Part shown: piece after piece, positions 7,115-12,732 of the stretch
Position numbering within the stretch: the stretch's first letter is position 1
Layout of the letters: every line of letters begins with the position of its first letter
Origin: a virus
IMG/VR virus record: IMGVR_UViG_3300011114_000122
Span: 1-25,586 of that record
Strand: one strand, 5' to 3'
DNA: 25,586 nt
Made by a program: the position numbers and the translations under genes
Notes under the pieces: model-generated
Told to the model about the DNA's origin: nothing
The model's database searches: none
What the model saw: the letters and a program-made list of their open reading frames with translations, nothing else

Positions 7115-8782
7115 CTACGCTAAATCTCCAACAACTAGCCACGAATTGGCTGCTAATTTTATCGCTGTGGCGGCTGAGTTTACAACTCGCAGTTTTGGAG
7201 TAGCGCTAGTAGCACCTGTAGATATCACTGTGGTAGTAGCTGGAGTAGTCGCACCTACAGTCGGTTGACCAGCACCAGTTATCCATACAAAATGGATCTC
7301 GGTACCTACGGCAAAGTTGAATGTGGCATCTGTTGGGATATTGAACTGCGCGGTTGCCGCGTTGTTCATTGAGAATAGATAGCCTTCGTCCCCGCTTGCC
7401 ACAGTATATGCAGCCGTCTTAGCCGTATACCCAATATAAGTCTTAGGTGTATTGATTACTGGAGAAGTAAGGGTCTTGTTAGTCAAGGTATCAGTTGTTG
7501 CTCTACCCACTAATGTATCAGTGCTTGTTGGAAGCGTGAGAGTTCCTGTGTTGCTAATACTAGAAATTACAGGAGTGGTTAGAGTCTTATTAGTTAAAGT
7601 ATCTGTTGTAGCTTTACCTACCAAGGTATCTGTAGCATCTGGAAAAGTAAGCGTTTTAGCAGTAGTAAAGGATGTTGCAAGCGTTCCTGTAATAGCAGTT
7701 GTTTGATTTGCTACTGAGATATTAAGTTTCTTGGTAGCATCGACAGCGCCAACGATATTAGTCGTTGTATCTGATAATGATTTGTTAGTAAAAGTAGTTG
7801 TGCTAGATGCTGTAACTGTAATATCACTTGTAAGGGCAACAGTTCCAGTTGTGGTAGGAAGTGTAAGTGTTCCTGTGTTCACAATGCTAGAGATTACTGG
7901 AGCAGTAAGGGTTTTGTTTGTAAGAGTGTCTGTGGTTGCTTTACCCACAAGAGTATCTGTAGCAACAGGCAAAGTTAATACAGATGCACCAGCAGTTGCT
8001 CCCGAAAGAACAGTAGTAGTACCTGAAGTAGAACCTGAGAACTTAACACCAGTAGTACCAAAAGTAGGCAAGGTTGCAAATACTAAAGCACCACTACCAG
8101 TTTCATCTGTAACTGCTGTTGCAAGATTGGCGCTAGATGGGGTAGCTAAGAATGTAGCAACTCCAGTACCTAGACCAGATACACCAGTTGAAATAGGCAA
8201 ACCTGTAGCGTTAGTAAGAGTTGCTGAGGTAGGAGTACCTAGAACAGGTGTTACTAAAGTAGGGCTAGTTGCAAATACCGCAGAGCCAGTACCGGTTTCA
8301 TCGGAGATGACACCTGCAAGTTGAGCAGAAGTAGTAGCAGCAAATTGAGATAGTGGGTTTGCAGTTAAGCCGACACCTGTAGTTGGGTGAACGTGGTCAT
8401 CTTTAGAGCCAAGTGTTGCAATACCAGCAGATGCTGTACCTAAAGCAACTGGTAGGACTGTTGACAAAGTTCCAGCAGGTCCTGTAGCACCCGTCGCTCC
8501 AACGGGTCCCGTTGCCCCTGTAACGCCCGTAGAGCCTGTAGTTCCAGTAGGTCCTGTAGGTCCAGTCGCACCAGTAACTCCAGTCGTTCCTGTAGAACCT
8601 GTAGGACCTGTTGGTCCTGTGGCTCCAGTAACGCCTGTAGGACCAGTTGCACCTGTCGCTCCTGTAGTACCAATTGGTCCAGTAGGACCTGTGGCTCCAA
8701 CAGCACCTTGCGGTCCTTGATCTGCTGAAAATACTAAAGACTGGTTAGGAGTTATAGATTCAATAACTACATAGGTTGTCAT
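7115..8782 (-). CDS. Collagen-like tail fibre protein
   Basis: A 555-residue fibre. Residues 1-22 ([20 protein letters not shown]) are a likely attachment piece. Residues 23-104 are 27 unbroken Gly-X-Y triplets, mostly GPT, GAT and GVT, expected to form a collagen-like triple helix. Residues 105-240 contain [12 protein letters not shown] and the common phage fibre motif [20 protein letters not shown]. Three copies of [18 protein letters not shown]-type units lie at 276-293, 385-402 and 422-439. The C-terminal tip, from about 450, ends SWLVVGDLA and resembles the tip of the 279-residue fibre. The start overlaps the previous gene as ATGA, with GGAG nine bases upstream. It is probably a trimeric appendage carrying receptor-binding or spacer function. 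Confidence 0.9.
   Translation of the reverse strand: MTTYVVIESITPNQSLVFSADQGPQGAVGATGPTGPIGTTGATGATGPTGVTGATGPTGPTGSTGTTGVTGATGPTGPTGTTGSTGVTGATGPVGATGATGPAGTLSTVLPVALGTASAGIATLGSKDDHVHPTTGVGLTANPLSQFAATTSAQLAGVISDETGTGSAVFATSPTLVTPVLGTPTSATLTNATGLPISTGVSGLGTGVATFLATPSSANLATAVTDETGSGALVFATLPTFGTTGVKFSGSTSGTTTVLSGATAGASVLTLPVATDTLVGKATTDTLTNKTLTAPVISSIVNTGTLTLPTTTGTVALTSDITVTASSTTTFTNKSLSDTTTNIVGAVDATKKLNISVANQTTAITGTLATSFTTAKTLTFPDATDTLVGKATTDTLTNKTLTTPVISSISNTGTLTLPTSTDTLVGRATTDTLTNKTLTSPVINTPKTYIGYTAKTAAYTVASGDEGYLFSMNNAATAQFNIPTDATFNFAVGTEIHFVWITGAGQPTVGATTPATTTVISTGATSATPKLRVVNSAATAIKLAANSWLVVGDLA
7466..7519 (-). repeat. Fibre repeat unit, third copy in the collagen-like fibre
   Basis: Residues 422-439 read [18 protein letters not shown]. 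This copy and the one at 7577-7630 are separated by a short linker ([18 protein letters not shown]), so they form a near-tandem pair. Confidence 0.85.
7577..7630 (-). repeat. Fibre repeat unit, second copy
   Basis: Residues 385-402 read [18 protein letters not shown], identical in protein sequence to the copies at 7904-7957 and 4638-4691. Confidence 0.85.
7904..7957 (-). repeat. Fibre repeat unit, first copy
   Basis: Residues 276-293. It is preceded by [11 protein letters not shown], which also precedes the copy in the 279-residue fibre, so the shared block is longer than the 18-residue unit itself. Confidence 0.85.
8471..8716 (-). repeat. Collagen-like Gly-X-Y coding repeat (27 triplets)
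   Basis: The stretch encodes a perfect succession of glycine-led triplets with Thr, Pro, Ala, Val, Ile and Ser in the other positions. On the plus strand it reads as repeats of the type ggtcctgtagctccagt. Internally repeated nine-base units make triplet gain or loss by slippage likely. Confidence 0.93.
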
Positions 8783-9120
8783 AGGGTTACAGCTCCCGTT
8801 ACAATAAATAGACCTTCAAGATATCTAGTGACGGTAGAGCCACTATCTAAAACTAAATCATAAGAATAACGACCAGCAGTAATTTCTTCTGTAAGGGCTG
8901 CCGAAATGGTAACTGTTACAGTTCCTGTGGCACCAGTTAGAACCATACGACCATTAGTTGTAGTAGCAGTTATGGTTGTAGTAGAAGATCCGACAAATGG
9001 GCGCACTGTCATAGTTCCGGTGTAGCCAGTAATGTTAATTGGAACAGCGTCGTTGTTAATAGAGAATTGAAAATTAAATGTTGTTGCTTGCTCGCAGATT
9101 AAGTTAAACTTAGCACTCAC
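8779..9120 (-). CDS. Small beta-rich structural protein (113 aa)
   Basis: Starts with GTG at 9120, overlapping the upstream stop as GTGA, with AAAGGTG ahead of it. The protein begins [20 protein letters not shown] and continues [16 protein letters not shown], then [20 protein letters not shown] and a final FIVTGAVTL. This is an immunoglobulin-like or baseplate-upper-domain style small beta fold seen in many phages directly before a fibre gene (pattern: QGATF ... ITGYTA-like ... YDL.L ... V.RYLEG). It probably connects the fibre to the tail or baseplate. It ends with a four-base overlap onto the collagen-like fibre, consistent with joint synthesis. The fold is inferred from pattern, not proven. 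Confidence 0.75.
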   Translation of the reverse strand: MSAKFNLICEQATTFNFQFSINNDAVPINITGYTGTMTVRPFVGSSTTTITATTTNGRMVLTGATGTVTVTISAALTEEITAGRYSYDLVLDSGSTVTRYLEGLFIVTGAVTL

Positions 9121-9401
9121 GTTGACACCTTTCTGAGTGCAGCCGCAGCAGGTAGTTGAGAAGTACTAGCGATGAGATTACATACACCATTAAAATCGAG
9201 GCGATTAGTGCTAGTGGTTCCCGCAATCGCATTTAGAACTCCTACTGTGTCAGTTAATAATGTTGATACCGAACGTTGTACTGCCCATTGCCTTGCGGCA
9301 AGTGCTTGTCCAACCATTGCTGAAGGAACTCTATAAGTGCCACCATTGGCAAGTCTGTTTAATTCATCTAAAAGAGTTGTACCTGCTACTCCTAGTGCCA
9401 C
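9117..9401 (-). CDS. Small hypothetical structural-region protein (94 aa)
   Basis: Starts with GTG at 9401 behind the ribosome site GGGGAAAT. The sequence MALGVAGTTLLDELNRLANG, TYRVPSAMVGQALAARQWA and LRKVST is largely helical with an alanine-rich character and no cysteine cluster except one residue (VCNLIAS). Its stop overlaps the GTG of the next gene by four bases. I do not recognise a functional family. The place between basic small proteins and the pre-fibre beta protein suggests a minor virion or connector part. Confidence 0.7.
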   Translation of the reverse strand: MALGVAGTTLLDELNRLANGGTYRVPSAMVGQALAARQWAVQRSVSTLLTDTVGVLNAIAGTTSTNRLDFNGVCNLIASTSQLPAAAALRKVST

Positions 9402-9412
9402 CTATTTCCCCT

Positions 9413-9571
9413 TTACTTCTTCTTAGTTCTTTTTGCTGCTGCGTTATCTACTAGATTTGGATAAGGTCTACCTGCTGCTTTTGCTCTAGCTTTCGCTGCT
9501 GACTTCTGCGCAGGAGTTAATGCCTTTGATTTCTTGTTAGGATTTGGCTTATCCCAAAATGCTTTCTTCAT
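9413..9571 (-). CDS. Tiny lysine-rich protein (52 aa)
   Basis: A 52-residue frame from the ATG at 9571, whose ATGA overlaps the stop of the 92-residue gene by four bases. It begins MKKAFWDKPNPNKKSKALTP and ends AAAKRTKKK. It has 13 lysines and 3 arginines against 2 aspartates, so it is strongly basic and probably binds nucleic acid or another acidic partner. The middle (PAQKSAAKARAKAAGRPYP) resembles alanine/lysine linker or histone-like tails. Small basic proteins next to capsid and tail genes are common in related phages, but no function is established to my knowledge. Confidence 0.72.
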   Translation of the reverse strand: MKKAFWDKPNPNKKSKALTPAQKSAAKARAKAAGRPYPNLVDNAAAKRTKKK

Positions 9572-9846
9572 CTACAACTACAATCCCAAGCGCGAAGCGA
9601 CTTGTTTATCCTAGAGTTTGGATCCTTTGCTGTTTTAGCAGAAGTTAATTTAGATTTCATTCCACACATACGACCACAGAAAGACTTGCGCCTTCCTGCT
9701 AACTTAGGTGATTTAGCAGCCTGAGCTTTTTTAACTGGAGGTTTTAGGTTCATCCCCTGCGCTTTAGCAGAGGCGCGACCTTTGGCGTTAAGTCCACCCT
9801 TGGGGTTCTTACCCTCTGCTCTTTGCCACGCTGGAGATTTAGCCAT
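9568..9846 (-). CDS. DUF6321-like small basic protein (92 aa)
   Basis: The product begins MAKSPAWQRAEGKNPKGGLN and continues AKGRASAKAQGMNLKPPVK. After an Ala/Lys linker come GRRKSFCGRMCGMKSKL and DPNSRINKSLRAWDCSCR. The order SPAWQR-EGKN-GGLN-KGR, PPVK, RRKSF-RM-GM, SLRAW-C-C is the one I know from the phage family DUF6321, of unknown function. Cysteines in the RRKSFCGRMCGM region and at the C-terminus could bind a metal. The ATG at 9846 overlaps the upstream stop (TAATG). Its stop overlaps the next start. It may associate with DNA or the virion because of its charge, but that is inference. Confidence 0.8.
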   Translation of the reverse strand: MAKSPAWQRAEGKNPKGGLNAKGRASAKAQGMNLKPPVKKAQAAKSPKLAGRRKSFCGRMCGMKSKLTSAKTAKDPNSRINKSLRAWDCSCR

Positions 9847-10016
9847 TACTTCTTCTTGCCCATTTTCTTCTTAGACATTTTTGCCTCTGATAGAGCAATA
9901 GCAATTGCTTGCTTACGACCTTTAACTACTGGTCCTTTGTTACCTGAGTGCAACATACCACTCTTAAATTCTTTCATTACTTTTGCAACTTTAGCTTTCT
10001 TAGCTGCTTTATTCAT
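9846..10016 (-). CDS. DUF6496-like small basic protein (56 aa)
   Basis: A 56-residue frame from the ATG at 10016 that overlaps genes on both sides as TAATG. It contains KVMKEFKSGMLHSGNKGPVV then KGRKQAIAIALSEAKM. The pattern VM-EFK-G-LHSG-KGPVVK-RKQAIAIALSEA is the signature of DUF6496, a short domain found in many phages and some bacteria, with unknown function. Seventeen lysines and one arginine face only two glutamates. The conserved core makes this a secure gene despite its size. Confidence 0.85.
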   Translation of the reverse strand: MNKAAKKAKVAKVMKEFKSGMLHSGNKGPVVKGRKQAIAIALSEAKMSKKKMGKKK

Positions 10017-10105
10017 TACTTGCCTTGCTTAGGTGCTGGGTTACCTGGAGCGCCTGTTTGTAAATCTTCATAAGTACCAAAACCACAACCACATTCTTTA
10101 CACAT
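10016..10105 (-). CDS. Tiny cysteine-cluster protein (29 aa)
   Basis: A 29-residue frame starting MCKECGCGFGTYEDLQTG and ending NPAPKQGK. Its stop overlaps the next start as TAATG, and its start lies two bases after the stop of the upstream lysine-rich gene. C2, C5 and C7 sit together in CKECGCG, resembling half a zinc knuckle or a truncated zinc ribbon. Three cysteines alone do not complete a site, so dimerisation or sharing a metal with a neighbouring cysteine-rich protein would be needed. Gene packing and composition support it; function unknown. Confidence 0.6.
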   Translation of the reverse strand: MCKECGCGFGTYEDLQTGAPGNPAPKQGK

Positions 10106-10107
10106 AA

Positions 10108-10266
10108 TTACTTGCCTTTCTTCATAGCAGAGTTTTTCATCATCTTGCCATTAGGCATTTTGTGCATACCTTTTTTAACTTCTGCTTTTTTCTTAGCAGG
10201 AGATTCTGCTTTTTCGTGCTTCATCATTGCTTTCTTTGAAGCATACTTTTCACCTTTTGCTGACAT
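10108..10266 (-). CDS. Tiny lysine- and methionine-rich protein (52 aa)
   Basis: The ATG at 10266 follows a strong ribosome site (CAAGGAGTAAC). The product begins MSAKGEKYASKKAMMKHEKA and ends MMKNSAMKKGK, with 17 lysines against 4 glutamates and eight methionines. Low-complexity basic composition suggests a nucleic-acid or polyanion-binding peptide, perhaps packed in or attached to the virion. It heads the run of tiny overlapping genes 10266-9413. I do not recognise a named family. Confidence 0.7.
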   Translation of the reverse strand: MSAKGEKYASKKAMMKHEKAESPAKKKAEVKKGMHKMPNGKMMKNSAMKKGK

Positions 10267-10268
10267 TG

Positions 10269-10550
10269 TTACTCCTTGAAGGTAAGGTTAATTCCATCAA
10301 ATGCTTTTCCGGAATCGTTGGATAGTTTAACTGCGGCATCTATATCGGGTTGTCTAGTAGAGCGAGGTTCTATACCTTGCTTAGTAGCACTCCAATATGA
10401 CTGTATTTCTTTATTGTCTTTTTTTTCTTTATCTCTATCCCAGCCTTGACGGGTAGGAAAACATCCACCAAACATAGGCATATTGGATTGGATACAGTCG
10501 CCATATGTTTCGTGATCTTGAGTCTTACAAGAACTAGCGCAGTTGCTCAT
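10269..10550 (-). CDS. Cysteine-rich N-terminus hypothetical protein (93 aa)
   Basis: The product begins MSNCASSCKTQDHETYGDC, giving C4, C8 and C19, then C29 in MFGGCFPTRQGWD. The rest is polar and helical: IQSYWSATKQGIEPRSTRQP and DAAVKLSNDSGKAFDG. Proteins with the start CxSxCKTQDHxxYxxC followed by Y-x-A-x-x-QGI-P-ST recur beside the major capsid gene in aquatic phages with this gene order, from memory, with no known role. The cysteines and His could form a zinc site. The start overlaps the upstream stop as ATGA and lacks a clear ribosome site, so translation is probably coupled. Confidence 0.75.
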   Translation of the reverse strand: MSNCASSCKTQDHETYGDCIQSNMPMFGGCFPTRQGWDRDKEKKDNKEIQSYWSATKQGIEPRSTRQPDIDAAVKLSNDSGKAFDGINLTFKE

Positions 10551-10867
10551 ACTGGAGTTACATAATCTGAGTAGCCAGCATTGATTAAAACAGTAGCCTG
10601 TTCATCACTAATAGTATATTCGTGACCACCAAGAAAGTAATAACTACAAGCCGCTAAATCATCTTGACTTGGTGTTTCAGTTTCCACAACTGTAGTTCCG
10701 GTAACAAGTAAAGATTGACCGCGAGCTATATCAGTAAGATAAGGATTAGTGGTTCCAGTAATAGACCCGCCAGTAATTGGTCTACCAGCCAAACGAGAAT
10801 AAGGACTATAAGTATTGGTCGTATTCCAAGTTTGCCAGCGCCAAGGTGTTGTTAGCGTATATGCCAT
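10547..10867 (-). CDS. Probable head-completion or structural protein downstream of capsid (106 aa)
   Basis: A 106-residue protein with AAAGGTAATAA in front of its ATG at 10867. It opens MAYTLTTPWRWQTWNTTN and includes GQSLLVTGTTVVETETPSQD, followed by YFLGGHEYTISDEQATVL and a terminal YSDYVTPV. The location directly after the capsid hairpin and the mixed beta/helical pattern suggest a small virion protein such as a head decoration or head-completion part. No decisive motif is visible. It overlaps the next gene by four bases. Confidence 0.7.
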   Translation of the reverse strand: MAYTLTTPWRWQTWNTTNTYSPYSRLAGRPITGGSITGTTNPYLTDIARGQSLLVTGTTVVETETPSQDDLAACSYYFLGGHEYTISDEQATVLINAGYSDYVTPV

Positions 10868-10886
10868 TTATTACCTTTCATCTAGT

Positions 10887-10916
10887 GACAGGGGTAGGTT
10901 TGACCCTACCCCTGCC
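10887..10916 (-). terminator. Strong hairpin after the major capsid gene
   Basis: On the minus strand CAGGGGTAGG and CCTACCCCTG pair perfectly around a six-base loop (10-base-pair stem, arms 10905-10914 and 10889-10898). One G-T and one G-C pair can extend it to twelve. It begins 11 bases after the capsid stop. No T-run follows, so it is not a textbook intrinsic terminator. It could be a partial terminator, a factor-dependent stop, or a 3' end stabiliser that keeps capsid mRNA in excess. Confidence 0.65.
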
Positions 10917-10926
10917 GAACGGACAA

Positions 10927-12111
10927 TTAGCCGTTTGTTGCAGCAGACTCAATACGATAAAGAGCTGCTTCACGAAGGCGGTTAAAGCCTCCGAAGTAGT
11001 ACCAACCAATTGTGCGGAAACGACGAAGTGCATCAATCTCTGGTCCGATAACGGTAGAAATGTCTGCTGCTTGTGCTTCAGCCAATGCTTCACGACCTGC
11101 GACAATTGCGCGGTAGTTGTTGGTAAATGTAACAGTACCTGTGTCAGCAGCAGATGTAACGTTGCTTGCTGTCTTAGCATAGGTAAATGTTGTTGATGAT
11201 GGTACCGATACAATTGTAGCGGCGGTTGAGTTAACTGTGGTTGCAGTTACGGCAGCAACAGCTACGATTTGACCTACGCCAAGACCGTGAGCAACTGCTG
11301 TTGTGATTGTTGCAACGTTAGTTGTCAACGCAACGTTTGTAATTGTAGTGCTAGTAGTGATACCAGCAGCAAGTGATAACCCGTTGAGAACACGTGGTGT
11401 TTCTACAACGAAGGCACCTTCGATAACACCAACTGCGCCAGCAGTGAATGGTGTGCGCTCTACATACTTAGTCAATTCTTGGAATCCACCGGTGCCTGTT
11501 TCAGCACGAAGATCAGCAGATTGACGTGGGTGTAGATATGCTGCATAGAGTTCGCCCATACGAGGCAGAGCCTTGTTGGTACGTAGAGATACAACTGCGT
11601 TGCGAATATCAGCAACTGAAATTGTGTCTACAGAAAGAACTGTAGCAGATGATGTTGGAGCGGTACCAGAAGGACCGTTTGAGTAGATTGCGTTTGTACC
11701 AGCGCAAAGAACTTGACCGACAACATTATCAATGCTGTCTGCTGCGTTGTATGCGATAATATCAGCAAGAGCTGAATCAACATCGTTGAAAGAAGTTAAG
11801 TTTAACTTCTTAGTTGTTGTTACTGCTGAACCGTATTCGTTCAAAGTAACGGTAACCTGTGATGGGTTACCTAATGCAATGCTTGATACATCAGAAGTTT
11901 CTGTCAATGTAGAAGTAGCTTGTGCTAAATCTGAATAGATTGAGAATACAACTGATGATCCTGGCATTGCCTGTTGTACTGGCTTAACGTCAGCTAATGA
12001 ACGCATAACTGGAATGGAGCGAAGCGCCATTCTTACATACTGGTCGTATGCAGCAGTTACGAGTGAGCTGATCGTCGAGCTAGAGGTGGTAGTACCGGTT
12101 GGAATTGCCAC
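10927..12111 (-). CDS. Major capsid protein, N4-gp56 type, with inserted beta domain
   Basis: A 394-residue protein forming the head shell. The N-terminal part (MAIPTGTTTSSSTISSLVTA, then YDQYVRMALRSIPVMRSLAD) and the core (TETSDVSSIALGNPSQVTVT, KKLNLTSFNDVDSALADIIA) fit the N4-gp56 family of HK97-fold capsid proteins. Its typical C-terminal motif GWYYFGGFNRLREAALYRIE is present at 369-388. Residues about 250-330 are an extra Thr/Val-rich beta domain (AHGLGVGQIVAV ... SVPSSTTFTYAK) of a type also seen in phage tail and fibre proteins. The start is GTG at 12111, because no in-frame ATG fits and AAAGG lies upstream. It follows the scaffold gene by 31 bases and is followed by a strong hairpin. 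Identification is firm; the domain boundaries are approximate. Confidence 0.9.
   Translation of the reverse strand: MAIPTGTTTSSSTISSLVTAAYDQYVRMALRSIPVMRSLADVKPVQQAMPGSSVVFSIYSDLAQATSTLTETSDVSSIALGNPSQVTVTLNEYGSAVTTTKKLNLTSFNDVDSALADIIAYNAADSIDNVVGQVLCAGTNAIYSNGPSGTAPTSSATVLSVDTISVADIRNAVVSLRTNKALPRMGELYAAYLHPRQSADLRAETGTGGFQELTKYVERTPFTAGAVGVIEGAFVVETPRVLNGLSLAAGITTSTTITNVALTTNVATITTAVAHGLGVGQIVAVAAVTATTVNSTAATIVSVPSSTTFTYAKTASNVTSAADTGTVTFTNNYRAIVAGREALAEAQAADISTVIGPEIDALRRFRTIGWYYFGGFNRLREAALYRIESAATNG
11122..11364 (-). other. Inserted Ig-like/beta domain within the capsid gene
   Basis: Encodes residues 250-330 of the capsid protein. The pattern ATITTAVAHGLGVGQIVAV, then TATTVNSTAATIVSVPS and TTFTYAKTA is the common phage surface motif in which 'AHGL..GD.V.V.GV' is followed by 'V..VPS.T.FTY'. 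It interrupts otherwise N4-gp56-like sequence, so it probably projects from the shell surface. Confidence 0.6.
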
Positions 12112-12142
12112 TTTAGGTCTAGCCTTTCGTTAGGATTGGATG

Positions 12143-12613
12143 TTAGAGTCCAGAACCTCTAATAATGTCATCCAGTTCTTCGCGACTATTTGCGTTCAAA
12201 ATCTTGCTTAACACATTATTGTTATGCTCAGGTGAAGCACCTTGCTCAACAGTATTAGTCATTCTTTTGTATGCAGCCGCTTGCGCTGGGTCCACATTAG
12301 GTGTCTGGGGTTTTTCTTCGACTTGATAACCGAAAACATCGGCATAATCTTCAAGCCATTTAGACACGGACTCCTCAGTTGGGTCAATGTCCTGTGGGAT
12401 AAAATTAGCAATTTTGCTATTTACCCCGCGACTGGCGAGGGTATCTTTGATTGCTCGTTCTCTTTGCGCTTTATTTAGATTTTCAAAGCTGGCTTTAAGT
12501 TCTGCCATCTCTTTATCTTTTTGCTTGTTAGCTTTGCGCAGTTGTTTAACAAGGTCATTGTTTGATGAATCGGTATCGAAATCATCATCATCCTCGTAGT
12601 CTATATTGGACAT
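12143..12613 (-). CDS. Scaffold-like capsid assembly protein
   Basis: A 156-residue, strongly charged protein immediately upstream of the capsid gene. It opens with an acidic stretch (SNIDYEDDDDFDTDSSNND), followed by a predicted coiled coil (LVKQLRKANKQKDKEMAELK to about residue 55). Then come the conserved-looking ASRGVNSKIANFIPQDIDPT and SVSKWLEDYADVFGY, and a C-terminal helix (REELDDIIRGSGL). Charge, coiled coil and place are typical of phage scaffold proteins, which direct shell assembly and leave before maturation. No protease motif is seen. AAGGA precedes the ATG at 12613 closely. The gene is the first after the structured leader. Confidence 0.8.
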   Translation of the reverse strand: MSNIDYEDDDDFDTDSSNNDLVKQLRKANKQKDKEMAELKASFENLNKAQRERAIKDTLASRGVNSKIANFIPQDIDPTEESVSKWLEDYADVFGYQVEEKPQTPNVDPAQAAAYKRMTNTVEQGASPEHNNNVLSKILNANSREELDDIIRGSGL

Positions 12614-12655
12614 TAGTCCTTCTCCCTATTCGTTAGTTGAATTCGTTAGCCTCAC

Positions 12656-12674
12656 ATTATCTGGGGAAGATAAT
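12656..12674. promoter_or_regulatory. Perfect inverted repeat ATTATCT-N5-AGATAAT
   Basis: Seven bases on each side of a five-base spacer (GGGGA on the plus strand). It could be an operator for a dimeric regulator or an RNA stem-loop ahead of the scaffold gene. The symmetry is exact. Confidence 0.55.
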
Positions 12675-12704
12675 ATGGCTCTAACTACCAGTCTTGGTTA
12701 CGCT

Positions 12705-12727
12705 CTTTGGGTCTGGTTTTCCCAAAG
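12705..12727 (-). terminator. Hairpin CTTTGGG-N9-CCCAAAG after the 461-residue gene
   Basis: A perfect seven-base-pair stem with a nine-base loop starts five bases past the stop codon. The bases after the stem on the minus strand (AGCGTAACC) are not T-rich, so efficient intrinsic termination is unlikely. A transcript-processing or attenuation role fits better. Confidence 0.5.
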
Positions 12728-12732
12728 CAGGT

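Larger units (their letters stand above)
12614..12732 (-). promoter_or_regulatory. Structured 119-base leader of the scaffold-capsid pair
   Basis: The longest gap between genes inside the operon contains no credible frame. On the minus strand it holds a hairpin just after the stop of the 461-residue gene and a second perfect inverted repeat further on. A TATTAT/TATCTT-like AT-rich element also lies around 12670-12680, which might be a promoter -10 region, although I see no good -35. A TTCGTTAG direct repeat sits at about 12629-12650. This is a natural place for a capsid-specific promoter or an attenuation site. Confidence 0.5.

Noticed and set aside
7731-8324. Long plus-strand frame (197 codons) opposite the collagen-like fibre
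   Set aside because: It is a shadow of the Thr/Ala/Val-rich fibre codons; it has no ribosome site and a Val/Pro-rich low-complexity product.
8471-8716. Regularly spaced repeats resembling a CRISPR array
   Set aside because: The period is 9 bases and in frame, encoding Gly-X-Y triplets; there are no unique spacers.
10777-11213. Frames of 139 codons (plus) and 111 codons (minus) across the capsid 3' end
   Set aside because: Both cross the strong capsid-end hairpin or lie in the wrong frame of a clearly identified capsid gene.
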